Shown piece by piece: positions 24,326 through 36,672 of a DNA stretch of 64,000 nt (position 1 is the stretch's first letter; each line of letters begins with the position of its first letter). The DNA is from Allacma fusca (Eukaryota > Arthropoda > Collembola > Symphypleona > Sminthuridae). A program made the position numbers and the translations under genes. The stretch spans positions 35,753,632 through 35,817,631 of the forward strand of contig OX359246.1 in NCBI GenBank assembly GCA_947179485.1. Reading direction: 5' to 3'. The notes beneath the pieces were generated by a model, which saw only the letters and a program-made list of their open reading frames with translations, did no database searches and was not told the origin of the DNA.

Positions 24326-27300
24326 AGAGAGATTGTGAATAAATGATACGGTCGTAATCAGAAATCACATGCCTATAAGTAAAGACCATTTGTCGTCCCG
24401 TGAGTTAGTCACTGTTTGACAGTCACCGAATCAACTTGAATTTTTTCCTCTGTTAAAATAAAGCTCTGAAAAGTGTTGAAGGTACCTCAGAGTCTCAAGT
24501 GGTCATTTATATGAGCAAGTTTGAAAAAGTATTACGTTTTAATTCCATACACACACACAAACTCACACTCAGACATATACTAAACACTCAGACTTACAAA
24601 AGTCTGATATCCTCCTACGCTTTGTAGTCAACTCCTTATTTCCCTCAGACTTACACTCACTCGAATGCCCCAAAGGTATATATGCTCCAAAGTTCAAGTG
24701 TCCAATCACTCCCAATAAATTGACTCCAACGCTTATTACTACTGCTATCTAAACAAGGAACCAAATCCGAGGATTTTCTAGTTTCTCACATCCCTACAAT
24801 TACACAAGGTCCCAACCCTCAAGAACGACTCCCAAGAGTAAACACCCGCGTGTTTTAATAGTCCAATTGATTCCTCTAAAAGCCATTCCATTACAAACGA
24901 TCCTAAGAAGTTCCAAGATTTCCCCCCAAAAAAAAATTGTGAGACATATTCCTGAGTCATTATCATAATGCCCACTATGAATAAAATCGAACGGTTCTTT
25001 AACCAGTTCATTGAACAGACGATTAAAGTAATCAAGGGAGAGAAGAGACTTATAGTGAAGGAAGATGATGGTTATAACAAAGGTATGTTTTTATTTTCTA
25101 ATATATTTTCTAATAATCCTATTTTCCCACACGATCATTCATAACTATACACAATTCTCCCCTCAATCTGCTCATTCTAAATCCGTCCTCAGAAAAAAAA
25201 ATCCTCCCTCGCTCTCTTCCGACTGGTCATTACCCTTTGACATTGTTAGGGAGACCCGGTCTGACATTCCTTCATCATTCGGATATTTCCTGTGCACTAT
25301 TTTAATTCCCAGTCAAAACTACATACATGCATGGGGGAATTTAAGGAGAGATTATATAATGTCGTAGGATTTTTCATGCAGTATTAAGCAGCATATATCC
25401 TTAGAGAGAGACACAAGGGATAAGCAACCTTTAGCATATGCAGATATGTGTAAGGCACGCGGACGCACTATCTGTATATTTACGTGTAGCTTAGGATGTG
25501 CTGTAGCATCATGTACATCTTCCAATGGGGAAGATCATTCCTACAAAGTATTACAAACAAATCTGTGGGAACTCGATCATTTTTTGCAGCTCCACAAATC
25601 TATTTTTAATGTGCGTGGCCTACAAAGGCTACCGATATTTACGAAAGGCATAACATTCTGGGATCCAACTAGGAACAAGATACTTTTTATTATTTACAAG
25701 GCTTACTTAGTATAATTGGGGATTTTCTTACACATGATGAGTCAGTTTAGGAAAGATCTGACTGGCTCAAAGTTATACCAGTCCTCACTAGGATTATGGT
25801 AATGAGTGAGAAAACTCGAAAGTACTGGACAAGTTGTTTTTTTTTTAAATACAGGACTCCTATAATGCCACATATGATAAATTACATTAAAATTTCGTAA
25901 ACCTCCTGTAATTATCCCTACAGCCTCTCTCTGGTCTGCGAGAGCTATTTAGTATAAATGTGATGCAATTTTCTCTCTGTATATAATTTATACACAGTAA
26001 ATTCTTCCTTTAGGTGTTACTATTGAAGGGGCCAGTATCAGTTTGAAGAGGACATTAGAGAATGTATATAGAGAGATAGCTGGAATAATTACCCCTGTTA
26101 ACTAAGGTTATCTCCACCTGTGAGCTCTCTGGATATTTGAGTGGCTCCAAAAACACAAAAACAAGAGAGATACACATAAAGATATATATCTAGTTTGATG
26201 GTAAATAAAATCAGGTTATGCAGAGCAGAGGGAGTTATTACTGAAGAGAGAGAGAGAGAAAAAAAACATACATAGTTTAGTCAGGCCCATGTGTATATTT
26301 TGGTACGAGAGACATAAAAGTGTACAATGAGCCCTGTTTATCCCATAGTGTTCAAACACCGTCCCACTCAAACGAGGCTGACTCTGTTGACTTTACAGAT
26401 CCATAACGCTTGTCCTATTTTTAATGAATATTGATCAAAGGAGTCTTCTAGATCTCCAAGCCAAAGTCCGTACAGCTTTGAATAACACACACAAACATAA
26501 ACTCTCTCACTCTCTCTCTCTCTCACTCTCATCCCCCAGTCAGATTTTAATGCCTTGTAAAAATTCACAGAGGATTTCCACACTGTTTCTTCCCAATAGT
26601 AAAAACAAATCTACTCACGTATCCAGCTAGGTCGTAAACACAGATCAAATCAAACCGGTCAATTATTGACAAAAATATTTGGGGAAGTTATCCTGACATT
26701 TTCATCTTTGTATTTCCCCAGTAGTTAGTTTTTGTAGTAAACAAGATCTTTCTCCCAAGTAATTATTTACATTTAGCAATGTGTGTACTTATGCATATGG
26801 GACCGTACATATATGTACATATGTACATAGGTACTACTTCTAGTAAATACATTAACAATAAATACTGCGGATACAGAACTCATGAGAAATTTACTGGAGG
26901 AAAGTTTTCCTTGAGGAGCTCCTACACCTAGTCAAAGTGTATGTACACAAAACACCAAGTATTTACCCAAATGTAATAATTCCATTGTATGCATGCTAGG
27001 TTGGGAGGATCTGACAATGAGAGCGTAAACACATCCATGAGCATGTTTAATTAACAGGGGTGACCTGCTTCCTTAGAATAGTTACCATAATACAGGAAAT
27101 TCTTTTTGCGTCTTGTTATTGTTGTTCCAGTGAAAGGTTACCATTACCCAACACTGTACGGGTGCGATTGTATGTTCCTGTATTTTAATACAATACCCTT
27201 GTATTGTGTGCATCCTAGTATTACGAGCTGTTATGCTAGTCTTTTCCTTGTTAAATCTCTTATTTCCCTCACGGTGAAACCTTGACTCTGCATTGAATGA

Positions 27301-30300
27301 AAGATTGTCCTAGTTTACTTAGTTTCTCCTGTTCCTTTCCCTGTACTAATACAATGATCTCAGTTTGGGAAAAGTTAGGAGACACTTAGACCATGCATAT
27401 GGTGTATGGCCCTATACAGAGTCAAGGGATATGGAGCCAAGTGACAAGTATCAAATTGAATGAGTTGGTGTATGTCTCAGGAGGCTCAAGTCACTAAAAG
27501 CTAAAGGTTATTTGAAGTATGTACGTAATGCATAGATACGTCCTCACTTATTGAAACTCTTTCATTTCAATTCAGTATTTCCGGAATGTACATATTATTT
27601 TTTTTTTACTTGACATTGTAAACTGTCGGTTGTGGCTTTTCCCCTTCACGTTCTCAAAGCCAAAAGAGCAGCTGTGCCTGCGTGTTTACAAAACGTGTCT
27701 TGGTTTCGCTCCGGAATGTATCTACATAGGGAGCAGAGATGTAATTATGTAATTATATGAATGTAGATACAAAACTTTCGAGGTAAATAGCAATTCCAAA
27801 TCCGAAATCTGGAGGTTGCTTCAAGCCTCCCGAGGTTATGTGTGTACTATACATATCTCATCCGTCTGCAACTGTAATTAAAAACCCGTTCCTGCCAGAC
27901 GCAAGGACAGTGTAGAGGGGAAAAAAATCGGATCTCATGTGTGATGTGTAACCATATAGCCACAATTTAAATACATATTTGAAATAGTGTCGGGATTAAA
28001 ATTCCCGTTAAATGTTTCCCCAGCTGGGACTCAAAGCATATATACTTTCCCCAAGCACCACACGGAAAGAGCAAATTTGTACACCAGAACCGTAAAATCT
28101 CCCGTGTAATCTTAATTAGGTGTACGGCCCCAGATATTAATTCGAGGAATTCAGGGAACTCCGTGCAATTTAATCTACACATATCTCATGTCCTATACAG
28201 TAGTCATATTTGATAGTAGATTTTTCATCCGGTCCTTATGGAATATCAGGCAAGGTTTCCAATCAAACTTGAACTACTTTTTCCCGATTGTTACGGAAGA
28301 TTACCGATTGAATAATAATTGAGAGCCTTTTTGTAGGTCAAGATTTGCTTATAGGCACGAACAAATATTAACTTTTGCGTTATTTAAAGGCTTCGCTCAA
28401 ATATAATGCCAGACATTTCGAGAATAATTACATATGTCTCTTCATATGAAAAATTGCATATCGATTGTTGGTACATTTCAAGGAAATTTCCCTAATTTGA
28501 TTCTAGGCTCGAATGTTTGAGGAAAGGGAGGACAATTTGACAGGTGAATAACAAAAATGTTTATTTTTTCTTTAGAACTGAAAACCGCCTTCCACCTGCT
28601 GGACAAGAACCAGGATGGTATGGTCTCCGTCTCAGAATTCCAAATCATGTTAAAAAACTTTGGAATTGACGTCCCTGATAAAGTTATCCTGGCACTTATT
28701 AAACAAGCCAGTGCTACCGGTAAGAAATCGCTTTTGAGAGAATATATGCAATATATGCATGAGTTCCATTATAATAGAAATTTCTATAGTAAATTTAATT
28801 TAGACAAGTAGTGAAAGCCATGGGAACTTCACCCATTCATTACCCCATTGAGTCAAAATGCTTGTAATGGTTGGGAACGGACAGATAATGAATTCTTGTG
28901 TATCTTTGAATTTCTTAGGGGATTCCCTTCTGAAAGAGACTGAGTTCCTGGAATGGATTAGTACGTTCTTAAGTGAAACTCCAGAAGACATTACAGAAGA
29001 TCTCATAGCTGCCTTCCGAGTCTTTGATAAGGATCAGAATGGTTACATCACCAAGGTACTTTGATTTAAATGACTTCAAAGAGGACATTATCCCAATCAA
29101 GGGAGGAAATATATTTACAATAGAGACAACCACCGCGGCTTCTAATGATAAAAAAAACAACCTTCGTTCCGTTTGCTCTTGCTCATGTAATAATAATGCA
29201 TTTTAGATGCATTTATTCCCTCCACGTTATATCTAATCCATTGAACTGATTATTGTTCCGTGACCCCCAGCACGACTCCCAGGCGTGTCGTACCGTATGT
29301 CCTTCCCTCGTAAAAAATAGAGAGCACATTCTCAATTCATGTATTTATCAATTCATATATGACATAAAAATATTTATAATCCTTTTGAAGCCCTTCAAGC
29401 CCATTGAAGAGTAACCCTACCGATGGAAGGTTTTAATTGAATAATAAATGCTATAATCAATATGTTTGAGAAGTGTAGCTCTATTTTTTATCCCCGTATA
29501 TTAAAAACCCTGTCAACCTAAATACCGTTCCAAATGTACAGGTCTATAGGCTAATGTTTTTTTTAGAGATAGAATTCTAAATCGTATCATATCATTCAAT
29601 GTCAATGTCGAAATTATTACCAATCACGTATCCCCCAAGGATTTACTCTCTCCTTGCTCACTTTCCCATAAAACTCTGAATTCAATGAACTTTCAGGGAT
29701 TTAATTTGCTATACAATTATTTTTTTTCATTTGAAAACATTTTATCGTTCAATTCCTAATCAAATTATTTTATGGCTATTATTTATTTATTCAACAAGCT
29801 TATATTTTGTATAGTGACGACTGTTATCCAGTTTTTTTTGTCTAAAAAATATTATTCAATCAGCTCTCTCAGCTGAGTTTATTTACACGTATAAGATTTG
29901 GGAGAAAATAATAACCCACCCAAAAATTCCAAGGAATTCATTCAAAGGCTTATTATTGAACTGAATAAATAAGCAAAATTTGCTGATTGTGATTTAGTGC
30001 CGTAGACTCAAATGATAATCCATGATGGAACGTTTATTTTTGTCTCTGAGATATAGATAATCAGTGAAAACTATGTTTACAGAGCAAAGTTTTACAGTAA
30101 TTTTTTTAAATTAATCGAAAGGTCAGTCAAAATATTTTTCTAGCTTCAATTTGCTTTTGATGGATTGTGTAGATCAGTAATTTTTTTTATAACGTATTGA
30201 AGTAGTACATTACTCCTGAGGACTACTCATACATACGTATATGTGAAGAGCACTTGAGATGTGTATCTATTCAAGTGCTATAGGATGTAATTACTATATA

Positions 30301-32148
30301 GTAAATAAAAGTATTTGTTTTATTATCTCCAAGCTCTTCAATGCACTGTAATATATGAGGTTCCTGGTACATTGTTTTGATAGACAAGATAAGATTTATG
30401 GTTACTATTAATTAATCTGAAATTGTAAACTCCAATAATTATTACAGAGATATTACAAGTGCAATAACTGAGAAACGCTTAAAAATCATTGAGTCCAGTG
30501 TTGACTTTACCGTATATACGGGTCCCTACTGTGAGCAGTCATATTTAAATTGAATGCCAGAGAGATTATAAAAATGTAATCGTTCACTCAGCCCATGGTA
30601 AAAAAATATTGACCTTATGCAATCCGCTCGGATTACAGGAATTTATATAAGGATGTCAATACCACAGTCCTCTGTAACATGTTGCAAGGGGAGAAAGGTG
30701 TGAAGACAAACTTTAATCTTTTGGAATTAAATAAACATTTTTAATTCCATAACAACTTAATAAATTTGAGATGAGTATGTGACATCATGAGCTTACGGAA
30801 GGTTTCATTAGAAGCTTATTTTTAGACTTGTTTACTACGATTGAGTATAGTGAGAGAAACCTCATCCTCCCAGTAATTATTGTTATTCCTCGCCTGGGTT
30901 TACTCAAAGATAATATTTTTCCTTGCTTTAATCTCAGGATGAACTCAAGGAAGCCATGGAAATGATCGGAGAGCCATTGACTGAGCAAGAGTTAATCAGT
31001 CTGATTGAACTCGCAGACACTGACCAGGACGGGAGAATCGATTATGGAGGTAACATTCTATACTTTATACTATAGCAATGATACTCAATACAATTATACA
31101 CATTTACAGTGAAGGACACATAAAACCTAGATGTTTCTATACTTTTTCTTTTTTAATGTTTCAAACATCCGTTCTCCAATATGAGCTTTTTGTGTGTGTG
31201 TGTGTATCGAGATAGGATCAGATCCGGAGCCGTGTTTTTTTAATGTTGTAAACATTTATATTTACTATACGTTCGGTCTCCCAATGAGGAAACCTATGTA
31301 CATACATACATACGTATGTATCTGTGTATAGTAGCAACGTACACTTTTGATTCTGTCACCGGCCTTGATACTCCTATAGCTTTCCCTCGACGTGCATAAA
31401 TTCCTGTGGAAAAATGCATGCAAGAATAACGTTCCCAAGAACTTATTATCGAATAGCGTGCCAATGAATCTGTATAATTATTCTGAGGTTCAAAATACAC
31501 TTGTAATAGGTCTAGTAGAGGATTTTTCTTTTTCTAAATTAAAAAGTTTTACTAAAAGTAAATATGAGATTTAAGTATGCTGCAAAGAAATAATATGTTT
31601 ACCACGATTTTGTGCTTAGGCTAACCAAAACTCGTGTATGATTTATAACTGAGGGACTGGGTGGGTTGAGGGCTCATTTCTCAAAACTGAAAAGGCTCTG
31701 GAAGTTTATATTTTAATTGTAAGGGGAGAGATTCAATGGGATAATAAATGTCCAGAAGTGATTAATTAAGCCATAAGATTCATTACTGTAGTCTCCCCCA
31801 CAATGCTAATCAAGTAGGTGTCACTTTTGAGGGTAGAAAATATTCTATCTATATGGATATGTACATTAATAATCCTAAGTTATAGTAGAATTGAGTGGGT
31901 TTGCTATATACATTGAGTTAATATATGCTCATATAAATTTCTAGGACAGAAACATTTGTGAATAGTATTTTCGTATTTAAAAAATCTGATCCTTTCGGTT
32001 CCTGCTCGATAAATATCTGGGTTTTGTGTGTACTGTAGAAGGAGTAGAATGGAGGCTGGAATTGATTTTATGCTACCCATTGAAAAAAACATTTTGATTT
32101 ATGGTGTAATTTTATTACTTTTCAGAGTTTGCAAAGTTACTGCTCTGA
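22682..32148 (+). CDS. Calmodulin-like EF-hand calcium-binding protein (5 exons)
   Basis: Exons by splice consensus: 22682-22787, 28576-28719, 28919-29055, 30938-31049 and 32126-32148. All introns are GT..AG, phases match at every junction, and the total is 522 nt or 173 residues plus TGA. The product is a calmodulin/troponin-C-type cytosolic calcium sensor. A Lys/Ser-rich N-terminal extension of about 30 residues precedes four EF-hand positions. Loop 1 (45-56), loop 3 (120-131) and loop 4 (156-167) keep Asp at position 1, Gly at 6 and Glu at 12. Loop 2 (about 81-92) has lost most calcium ligands, keeping only an acidic residue at its end. The tail after loop 4 is short (Phe-Ala-Lys-Leu-Leu-Leu). 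The ATG at 22682 is the first in frame and follows an A-rich leader. The overall shape fits divergent calmodulin-like or troponin-C-like proteins of arthropods; I cannot name an orthologue. The last coding exon has only 23 nt. Confidence 0.9.
24262..24332. repeat. Compound (GAGT)n-(GA)n microsatellite
   Basis: About 70 bp: GAGT tetramers pass directly into GA dinucleotides and a G run. It lies inside intron 1 of the EF-hand gene. Confidence 0.9.
26500..26530. repeat. (CT)n microsatellite
   Basis: An interrupted run of CT dinucleotides in intron 1 of the EF-hand gene. Confidence 0.8.
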
Positions 32149-34897
32149 GTAGGCCCCTTTTGGTACTGGCTGAGGCTGTGGATGAATGACTGGCCAAATC
32201 TCGTTTAATCGATAAGGATTCAGCTATGTGTATGTGCCCGAGGATGTACATACACATGTAGAATATTTATTACAAGAATCTTGGATGAAACTTCATCGTC
32301 CCCCTCAATATTTTAATTATCTACATTATAGTTTACTTTCTATACATCGGCAAATATAAAGCCCATCGTTTGTTACATTATAGTAGGCCTAGAGTTTTAA
32401 GCTCTGGCATATAAGACGCTGACTCATCAGCAGAGTGACTGTATAAAAGAATTTTAACACAAAGTCATTATACTATACTTATATATACATATATAATTAT
32501 ATATGTTACTAAGTCATTTACAATGTTTAACAATATCACATATTTATTGTATTGTTGAAGTTTTTCTAAATTGTTATGACACACAGAATATTTAGTACTG
32601 ATGTACATAATTGTACTTATGTAGTTATATAACCCTCTCTTGTATATAGCTTTTTAAGATGAAACAAAGTATTTTATTTGGAGGGTATGGTCACTAGACT
32701 GGCAGTGAGAGTTGATTGTAATGTGGGAATCCTGCTAATAGTCCTATGCTAGTACAGAGTGTACTTCTTAATTATTATATAATGTTTCCAAAAAATTCAG
32801 ATCCGTTAAAACCAAATAGGGAAAAAATAGTAGCAATATATTTTAAAAGCTTGGACATATATCTCTGAGTCTCATATGAAAGCTAACAATAGATACTGAA
32901 GCGCATTGAATTTTAAGGTCAATTTCTTTACAAGAACCCTTAGGAGGGTTTGGGAAGACTTGGGATTTTACTGTACTTATTTATTGTTGTGACTCTGAAG
33001 ACTTATTCAAATTTAATCTTCAAATTTGCAAATATTTACTCGGAGGCGAGTCCCTGCCTGTGTATAATTATACCTTTATTTTACTCATTCATACATGCAT
33101 ATATACGAAACCTGATACTGTTACTATACTACTAAAGGAAAAAATTTAAATTGTTAAGGATTTTATCCAAAGAATTAATTTTAAAATTTGAAGATACGAG
33201 GTTAATGGACGAATGCAAGGAATACATGTAAGGTGTAGTTATTTTTGTCAAAGGGAATTTTGATAGTCGCCTGGTAGATATGTGGTACGGACCGTATTAG
33301 GGAGCCTGCAGAGGCCTTCTTACTGCGACTGTGTGCCATACATATGAGTATTATATGAGCGAAAAATGTATTAAAACTATAGAGTTTTTCTGAGGTGGAA
33401 GATGAACCTAGATGTGTAGAGAAGATTAACAAAAGTATATTGTAATCTGAATTTACATATAATTAATATAAGCTGTATATGTACACATGTACATTTTTAA
33501 TAATTGTACGGATCGCGCCGTGAAGGAATTTCACCGCATTTTTATTTTGTTGAATATTAGTCCCGAGTGCTGATATAAATTCAATAAAGATACATATATA
33601 AAAATTATGGAAATAATTATCATTTGAGCTAGATCAGTTCATTGCTGCGGAATTATTTTTTATTTAGTTTCAACATCTGGCTCTTGTACAACTTCATGTC
33701 GTGGAGCATTATTTATGCTAATTTTTTGCATAACTATTTATGCATATAATGTTTCATGTCCTTATACTTATTGTTGGTTTAATTTTAACCTTTACCTAGA
33801 CCAATTTTTGGATGGGGTTTGTGTCTCGCATTAGATTATAAATGCAAAGCTTATAAGCTGTTCTTGTAACTTATGGTAATTTGAATTTTAAGCTGGATGA
33901 GCTTCAGTTGCCTTTACACACCATCCGCAAAGCAAGTTTATCTTTATTAGGTACAGGTATTCATCATCCGTATTTTGAATTTCTGATCTGAGATACAGCA
34001 AATTAACTGCACTAATTATAAGTATTTATTAGCTTAATTATACTTGCCATATCTGAAGGTTTTGCATTAATGTTTGCTCAATTTATTCACAATGCGTCTC
34101 GCACTAGGACACTTATAATGGTATTCTACTTATAAGTTAGAAGAAATACTACGTAGAAATACTAGGATACCTTTTCCTGAAGTTGATTTTTTGTACAATA
34201 AGACCATACCAAGGCAAGAGCTAAATTTGGTATCCTTTTGAGTGTTATTTAATACACAGAACGTTGTGTGATCGTAAGATTGATTCCCAAAAACGTGATC
34301 ATAAAATATTCATGTGGAATTTTCCAATACGTATGTCGTGGTCAATAGCCGTCACCAGGGGTCGGATTTTTGTGAGAAGACGGGAAGATTCTTCCCAGGG
34401 ATAAACTATTTCTGACAGGGAAAATCTCAAAGGGAAGGGTTTCATTTTTGCGAACAGGGATTTTTACATTCGGTGACCTTCTGTTCGGCAGGGATTTTTA
34501 AATTTGTCCATTAGCCCATTCTCTGTATCGTACGTTAATGTTTATACCATGCATGCAACTTTGGGGAAAAGTTCAATTCAAGTTCAGATCATTTTATTTT
34601 CTTTCGCGAAACGTTCACTCATACTCAGTTCGTTGCTGTTGGTTATACCATTCACACTCAGTTCAATTCATAAGTATGTCTTTTTGCATTCAGTCATGTT
34701 TACTCAAATTGAACGTTAAACTAAAAAGTTCAATTCACATTCATATTATTCGTCCCGTGAATCCATTCAGTTCAATCATGAATATTTAATTTAAAGTTCC
34801 TGTTTCAATCTTTAATCTTATTTTAGTTGAAAATTAGAAATTTCCAGGGATATCTGCCGAAATTATTTAGTTCTTTGATAGTTTAAATCAGTTTAAG
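32149..34897. other. AT-rich spacer, no gene seen
   Basis: This includes the 3' UTR of the EF-hand gene, whose end was not placed. Between about 34560 and 34790 the words gttcaattca and cattcagttcaat recur without a regular period; this could be remnant transposon sequence but no termini were found. No family-matching ORF is present. Confidence 0.4.
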
Positions 34898-34919
34898 CAT
34901 TATTATTATTATTATTATT
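34898..34919 (-). repeat. (AAT)n 3' tail of LINE remnant
   Basis: On the minus strand about seven AAT trinucleotides follow an ACTGAATAAAGTGG sequence at the 3' side of the reverse-transcriptase remnant. Short tandem-repeat tails mark the 3' ends of several non-LTR retrotransposon families, so this is taken as the insertion's 3' boundary. Confidence 0.6.
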
Positions 34920-35765
34920 CCACTTTATTCAGTGTCAAAGGAGTCAATATAAGATATTGGTTTTCACCCCAGACACAAAGTATCAATTCCATAAAAGAGG
35001 TTACAGTCATGTTAGGGAAGGCCTGGTTATTAATGAAACAAATTTACATTTTTGTTTCGTCCCGGTAAACAAGTACATGCTTAATAAGCAATTTGTTAAA
35101 AGTTGTTAGTTGACAATCACGCATTTTCAATAGGCTAGGAAGATTATTCCACAGTTTTGTACACATATACATAAAAAAATTTCGGCTATTTTCAGCTTGG
35201 TCACAGGTTGGTATAATACAATATGATGTGCCGAGCGTAGTCGGTCAGAGGAAAGCTTAACCACTAGCAAGCCGTTGATAAAATTCACACAATGTCCATA
35301 GTGCACCAAGGAGAACATAAACTTATTACTATAATACACCAAGCGTTCAGATATACTCAAGAGATTGTAGTACTCATAAATATTAGCAAGTGAGTATGGC
35401 TTTCCTGTCCGTCGTTTTATGTGCAAAGAATAAAGGAATTTATCCAATTTATATTGTAGTGTTTCCAATTTTGACTTACATATGCTTCCCCATACGATCA
35501 GGCAGTAGTCAATATGAGAGAGCACAAAACAGTTTATTAGTAATCTCTTTGTGCTCTCACGACAAACTACACCCATCATTCTGGTGACCTTATTAAGTAC
35601 ATACTCATAGTGGTCCTTAAAACTGAGTTTATCATCTATGAGTATACCCAAGTACTTCCCCTTCTACTTCCACATAACTGGGACATTTCAATTGGAACTT
35701 CAACGCTCTTTTGAGTTGAAATGATTTGAAATTGTATTTCTGCCCATGATCAATTAACAAGTTTA
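34920..35765 (-). pseudogene. 5'-truncated LINE reverse transcriptase remnant
   Basis: The minus-strand frame 35651-35127 encodes 174 residues beginning with a GILIDDKLSFKDH block, followed by a SHIDYCLIVWG block and a regularly spaced LQ..L..F.YSL segment. These are the typical C-terminal part of non-LTR (Jockey/CR1-like) reverse transcriptases, after the catalytic motifs. Upstream to about 35765, the same similarity continues in another frame (a block around LLIDHGQKYNF and LKRALKF), so a frameshift sits near 35655-35665. No catalytic palm motif remains, so the piece is a dead, 5'-truncated copy. A 3' UTR and (AAT)n tail follow at lower coordinates. Confidence 0.8.
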
Positions 35766-36432
35766 CAGAGTAAACGTAGAGGTACATGTTTTGCATAATC
35801 GTTTTCGTAATAAATGTTTGATAAAATTATTTAACTATACAAATCAAGTTTTTGCAAATAATTCACACTTTCTGGAGTGTATAAGTAAATGATTACTTAA
35901 TAATTAAATAACTAATTATAGCTACTGCTGAACCACGACGAGAATTGCCACCACTAATTTCCATTCAGATTTTAAAATCCGGGACTATCATTACTACAGC
36001 ATTTCCAATTGGTTCATCTATCACTGCGAACGCAGATATTAGACACGTTTTCGAACCTTCAACATACAGATAATTAATCGTCCAAACAATAATTAAACGT
36101 GAATAAACAACTTATTAAATAATTATTAATTTGAACCACTGTCTCACCTCCTAGCGTAACTTCAGGTAACATCATCTGTGGATGTTAATTTAATTAAACT
36201 TAGTTAATTACGTTTCCTACAATAAAACTAATTATAATTAATTAATTTTATGGTCTTCAATTCCTACACTCCGCACTCACAATTTTTCTAATATCCTCAA
36301 TACACCGATCATTACATCTCCCATAATTAAATCTTCAAACGTAAGTACAACAAAGTCACCGGACAATAATTATTAAATTCAAGCAATTCCTTAATCATTA
36401 TTTCATTCCACGCATTAAGTTCGAACCCCAAA
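35766..36432. other. AT-rich spacer
   Basis: Rich in aattaattaa-type words. No gene, RNA or element ends were recognised. Confidence 0.4.
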
Positions 36433-36672
36433 GGACCAGGTACTTGAACTTCACTCGGACCCACCAAGTGCACCTCCAAAGGACCAGGCACTTGGATTTC
36501 ACTCGGACCCGCAAAGTGAATCTACAAAAGACCAGCCACTTGGACTTCACTCGGACCAGCCAAGTGGACCTACAAAGGACCAACCACTTAGACTTCACTC
36601 GGACCAGCCCAGTGGACCTCCAAAGGACCAACCACTTGGACTTTACTTAGACACGGCCAAGTGTACCTACTG
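36433..36672. repeat. 48-bp tandem repeat, five units
   Basis: Units start with GGACCA or AGACCA at 36433, 36481, 36529, 36577 and 36625, so the period is exactly 48 bp. Each unit consists of two 24-bp halves that both begin GGACC and carry opposite arms of a dyad (CCACTTGG and CCAAGTGG). Because 48 is a multiple of three, both strands stay open over the array (16-residue periodic frames). The longest frame is 77 codons and has no gene context, so it is called as a minisatellite. Confidence 0.9.

Larger units (their letters stand above)
22788..28575 (+). other. Intron 1 of the EF-hand gene (5.8 kb)
   Basis: The donor is CAAG|GTACAA and the acceptor is CTTTAG|AACTG. The intron is far longer than introns 2-4 (199, 1,882 and 1,076 bp). 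It contains microsatellites near 24262-24332, 26246-26262 and 26500-26530 but no nested gene that I could recognise. Confidence 0.8.

Noticed and set aside
34560..34790. Possible transposon with gttcaattca repeats
   Set aside because: No terminal repeats or target duplication were found and the words are not regularly spaced.
36444..36650. Repeat protein genes on either strand of the 48-bp array
   Set aside because: The frames are short, have no start context or flanking exons, and result from a period divisible by three.
36433..36672. CRISPR-like array
   Set aside because: The units are contiguous with no unique spacers, and the genome is eukaryotic.
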